A stretch of DNA of 7,713 nucleotides, taken from the NCBI GenBank assembly GCA_021795795.1, contig JAJYPA010000389.1:1-7713 (forward strand). The letters run 5' to 3'. Position numbers and translations under genes: made by a program. Shown piece after piece: positions 5,614 through 7,713 of the stretch. Each line of letters begins with the position of its first letter. Positions within the stretch are counted from its first letter, which is position 1. The notes below the pieces were generated by a model. It saw only the letters and a program-made list of their open reading frames with translations. It was not told the origin of the DNA and did not search any database. The stretch is from Pseudomonadota bacterium. Its GTDB lineage: Bacteria; Pseudomonadota; Gammaproteobacteria; Halothiobacillales; Halothiobacillaceae.

Positions 5614-7086
5614 ATGGAACTCCACCAGATGGATGTGGCGGAGCTCGCCGCTGGCCTGCGCGAGAAAAATTTTTCCGCAGTTGAGCTCACAACAGCACTC
5701 CTTGCCCGTATCCCCGCCTCGCAAGAGCGCATCAATGCGTTCATCACGGTCAGTGAAGAATCGGCGCTGGAACAGGCCCGCGAGGCTGACCAGCGCCGGG
5801 CAGGGGGAGAGACGGGCGCCTTGCTCGGCATTCCGCTCGCGCACAAGGACATCTTTTGTACCCGGGGCGAACGCACGACTTGCGGCTCGAAGATGTTGGC
5901 GGATTTCTTATCACCCTATGACGCAACGGTGGTGCAGCGGCTACGGGAGGCCGGGGTGATCACCCTGGGCAAGCTCAACATGGATGAGTTTGCCATGGGC
6001 TCCTCAAACGAAACTAGTCACTTTGGCGCGGTACATAATCCGTGGGCTTTGGAACGCGTGCCGGGAGGATCCTCTGGAGGATCAGCGGCATCCTTGGCGG
6101 CGCGACTGGTCCCCCTCGCTACGGGAACGGATACTGGCGGATCGATTCGCCAGCCCGCGGCCTTCTGCGGGGTTACCGGACTCAAGCCCACCTACGGTAG
6201 GGTTTCGCGCTACGGGATGATTGCCTTCGCTTCGAGTCTCGATCAGGGTGGTCCGATGGCGCGCTCGGCGGCGGATTGCGCCTTGCTGATGGATGCAATG
6301 GCGGGCCACGATCCCCGCGACTCCACCAGCCACCCGCAAGGGGGAGGGCGATTCTCTGCGGCGCTGGGCCGTAGCCTGCAGGGGCTGCGCATTGGCGTGC
6401 CGGAAGAATTCTTTGGCGCCGGCCTCGATCCGGAGGTGGAGCAGGCGGTACGGGATGCCATCCAATGGTACGCCGCCCAGGGCGCTGAAATTCGTCCCGT
6501 CCATCTGCCGAATAATGTCCATGCGGTCAGTACCTATTATGTGCTGGCACCGGCGGAGGCCTCCAGTAACTTGTCGCGTTTTGACGGGGTGCGCTATAGC
6601 CATCGCAGCAACGCGCCGGCGGATTTGTTGGAGCTGTATCAGCAGTCTCGCTATGAAGGCTTTGGTGCCGAGGTGCGCCGGCGGATTCTGATCGGTAGCT
6701 ACGTCCTTTCCGCGGGCTACTATGATGCGTACTATCGTAAGGCACAGCAGGTCCGTTCCCTGATTCGCGAGGATTTCCGCCGCGCCTTCGCCGAGGTGGA
6801 CGTGATCATGGGGCCGACGACGCCTACCCCAGCCTTTGCTTTGGGTGCCAAGAGTGCGGATCCCGTAGCGATGTATCTCGCCGACATCTATACCATTGCC
6901 GTCAATCTGGCGGGGATTCCGGCCCTGAGCTTGCCTTGTGGTTTTAGCAAGGAAGGGTTGCCGATTGGCTTGCAGATCATGGGCGATTACTTTGCCGATG
7001 AGTTGATTTTGGGCCTTGGTGATGCCTACCAGCGGGATACCGACTGGCACCGCCGTGAACCCCGTTGGGAGGAGCAGTGCGCATGA
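5614..7086 (+). CDS. gatA: GatA, Asp/Glu-tRNA amidotransferase subunit A (amidase)
   Basis: GatA is the glutaminase subunit of GatCAB; it frees ammonia from glutamine and channels it to GatB for transamidation of Glu-tRNA(Gln) or Asp-tRNA(Asn). The 490-residue length is standard. The Ser-cisSer-Lys amidase triad is complete: K78 in AHKDI, S153 in [11 protein letters not shown] and nucleophile S177 in [12 protein letters not shown]. The spacing is identical to K79/S154/S178 of the Staphylococcus aureus enzyme. Other family segments include [15 protein letters not shown] (residues 119-133), [17 protein letters not shown], the [13 protein letters not shown] stretch and IGLQIMG near the C-terminus. 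The start is supported by AAGGT at 5603-5607, which overlaps the gatC stop, and by the 9-base gap. Its stop overlaps the gatB start as ATGA. Nothing is unusual in the protein. Confidence 0.99.
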   Translation: MELHQMDVAELAAGLREKNFSAVELTTALLARIPASQERINAFITVSEESALEQAREADQRRAGGETGALLGIPLAHKDIFCTRGERTTCGSKMLADFLSPYDATVVQRLREAGVITLGKLNMDEFAMGSSNETSHFGAVHNPWALERVPGGSSGGSAASLAARLVPLATGTDTGGSIRQPAAFCGVTGLKPTYGRVSRYGMIAFASSLDQGGPMARSAADCALLMDAMAGHDPRDSTSHPQGGGRFSAALGRSLQGLRIGVPEEFFGAGLDPEVEQAVRDAIQWYAAQGAEIRPVHLPNNVHAVSTYYVLAPAEASSNLSRFDGVRYSHRSNAPADLLELYQQSRYEGFGAEVRRRILIGSYVLSAGYYDAYYRKAQQVRSLIREDFRRAFAEVDVIMGPTTPTPAFALGAKSADPVAMYLADIYTIAVNLAGIPALSLPCGFSKEGLPIGLQIMGDYFADELILGLGDAYQRDTDWHRREPRWEEQCA

Positions 7087-7713
7087 CCTGGGAAGTCGTC
7101 ATTGGTCTCGAAGTTCATGTGCAGCTCAACACCCAGAGCAAGATCTTTTGTGCCTGTTCCACCGCCTTTGGGGCTGAGCCCAACGCCCATACCTGTCCGG
7201 TCTGTCTCGCCATGCCGGGGGCGCTGCCGGTATTGAACGAAGCGGCAGTGGACAAGGCCATCGCCTTTGGTTTGGCGATTGGTGCCGAGCTCAACCGGCG
7301 CAGCATCTTTGCCCGTAAGAATTATTTCTACCCGGACCTGCCCAAAGGGTATCAGATCAGCCAGTACGAGATTCCGGTGGTTGGTCGCGGACACCTCGAT
7401 ATCCTCCTGGCAAATGGAGAAGAAAAGCGGATTGATATCACCCGGGCACATCTGGAGGAGGATGCCGGTAAGTCCTTGCATGAGGCCTACGACGGAGAGT
7501 CCGGGATCGATCTGAATCGAGCCGGAACGCCGCTGCTGGAGATTGTCTCCGAGCCCGACCTGCGCTCTGCGAGCGACGCAGTGGCCTATCTGAAAAAGTT
7601 GCACGCCCTGGTTCGCTACCTCGATATATCCGATGGCAACATGCAGGAAGGCTCCTTTCGCTGTGACGCGAACGTCTCTCTGCGGCGGCCCGGTGAACCA
7701 TACGGAACCCGCG
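7083..7713 (+). CDS. gatB: GatB, Asp/Glu-tRNA amidotransferase subunit B, N-terminal part
   Basis: The gene runs off the right window edge; 210 complete codons are present out of about 475-480 expected. GatB binds the misacylated tRNA, phosphorylates its Glu or Asp side chain with ATP and performs the amidation using ammonia from GatA. Visible family hallmarks: the start [15 protein letters not shown]; four probable zinc ligands C23, C25, C38 and C41 (CxC-x12-CxxC); [29 protein letters not shown]; the signature [18 protein letters not shown]; and [18 protein letters not shown]. The start is fixed by GGGAGGAG at 7067-7074, 8 bases before the ATG, and by the ATGA overlap with gatA. The order gatC-gatA-gatB is the common bacterial arrangement. 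Whether the enzyme serves Gln, Asn or both depends on which synthetases the genome lacks, which cannot be seen here. Confidence 0.99.
   Translation, partial: MTWEVVIGLEVHVQLNTQSKIFCACSTAFGAEPNAHTCPVCLAMPGALPVLNEAAVDKAIAFGLAIGAELNRRSIFARKNYFYPDLPKGYQISQYEIPVVGRGHLDILLANGEEKRIDITRAHLEEDAGKSLHEAYDGESGIDLNRAGTPLLEIVSEPDLRSASDAVAYLKKLHALVRYLDISDGNMQEGSFRCDANVSLRRPGEPYGTR

Noticed and set aside
6064..6083. Direct repeat GGAGGATC twice, 4 bases apart
   Set aside because: It encodes the conserved Gly-Gly-Ser-Ser-Gly-Gly-Ser segment of the GatA active site, so the repeat follows from the protein motif.
6082..7050. A 322-codon open frame on the minus strand opposite gatA
   Set aside because: It is a shadow of gatA; the translation is Arg/Gln/His-rich with no recognisable motif or plausible start context.

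Overview
The window is gene-dense, entirely plus-strand chromosomal DNA of a Gram-negative, hopanoid-making proteobacterium. Three things support this: an outer-membrane MlaA lipoprotein with a lipobox, a periplasmic MlaC-type protein with a Sec signal peptide, and several genes of the hopanoid (hpn) set. The base composition is moderately GC-rich by eye. The pairing of an hpn cluster with gatCAB fits an Acidithiobacillus-like or other chemolithotrophic gamma/beta-type proteobacterium, but that placement is an inference made without any database search. I see no mobile elements, RNA genes, CRISPR arrays or broken genes. The longest non-coding stretch is about 100 bp (2647-2747), so there is no gene-free stretch above 300 bases.

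Layout. (1) Bases 1-2646 hold the 3' part of hpnN (RND/MMPL hopanoid transporter), an hpnL-type polytopic membrane protein (764-1807), and a soluble ferritin-like di-iron protein of unknown function (1804-2646). The three overlap by 14 bp and 4 bp, so they look translationally coupled. (2) Bases 2647-2747 are a regulatory gap. It carries an extended -10 promoter and a perfect 8-bp inverted repeat with a 6-base spacer that covers the promoter spacer and the start of the -10, which is a typical repressor operator position. (3) Bases 2748-5308 hold hpnH (radical SAM adenosylhopane synthase), hpnM (MlaC-like periplasmic lipid carrier) and mlaA (outer-membrane lipoprotein). (4) Bases 5320 to the window end hold gatC, gatA and the 5' part of gatB, the three subunits of the tRNA-dependent amidotransferase.

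How the genes could work together. HpnH adds the adenosyl side chain to the C30 hopene and so starts extended hopanoids. HpnN, HpnM and MlaA together look like a relay that moves hopanoids or other lipids between the inner and outer membranes: inner-membrane RND pump, periplasmic carrier, outer-membrane component. HpnL may be a lipid flippase-like membrane partner. The di-iron protein lies between transport and biosynthesis genes and is the least explained member; a hopanoid-tailoring oxidase role is a hypothesis only. gatCAB follows mlaA after 11 bp with no visible terminator, so this translation-fidelity operon may be transcribed partly by read-through from the hopanoid promoter.

The most interesting items are the uncharacterised di-iron protein inside the hopanoid cluster, the palindromic operator in front of hpnH, and the mixed Hpn/Mla lipid-trafficking set.
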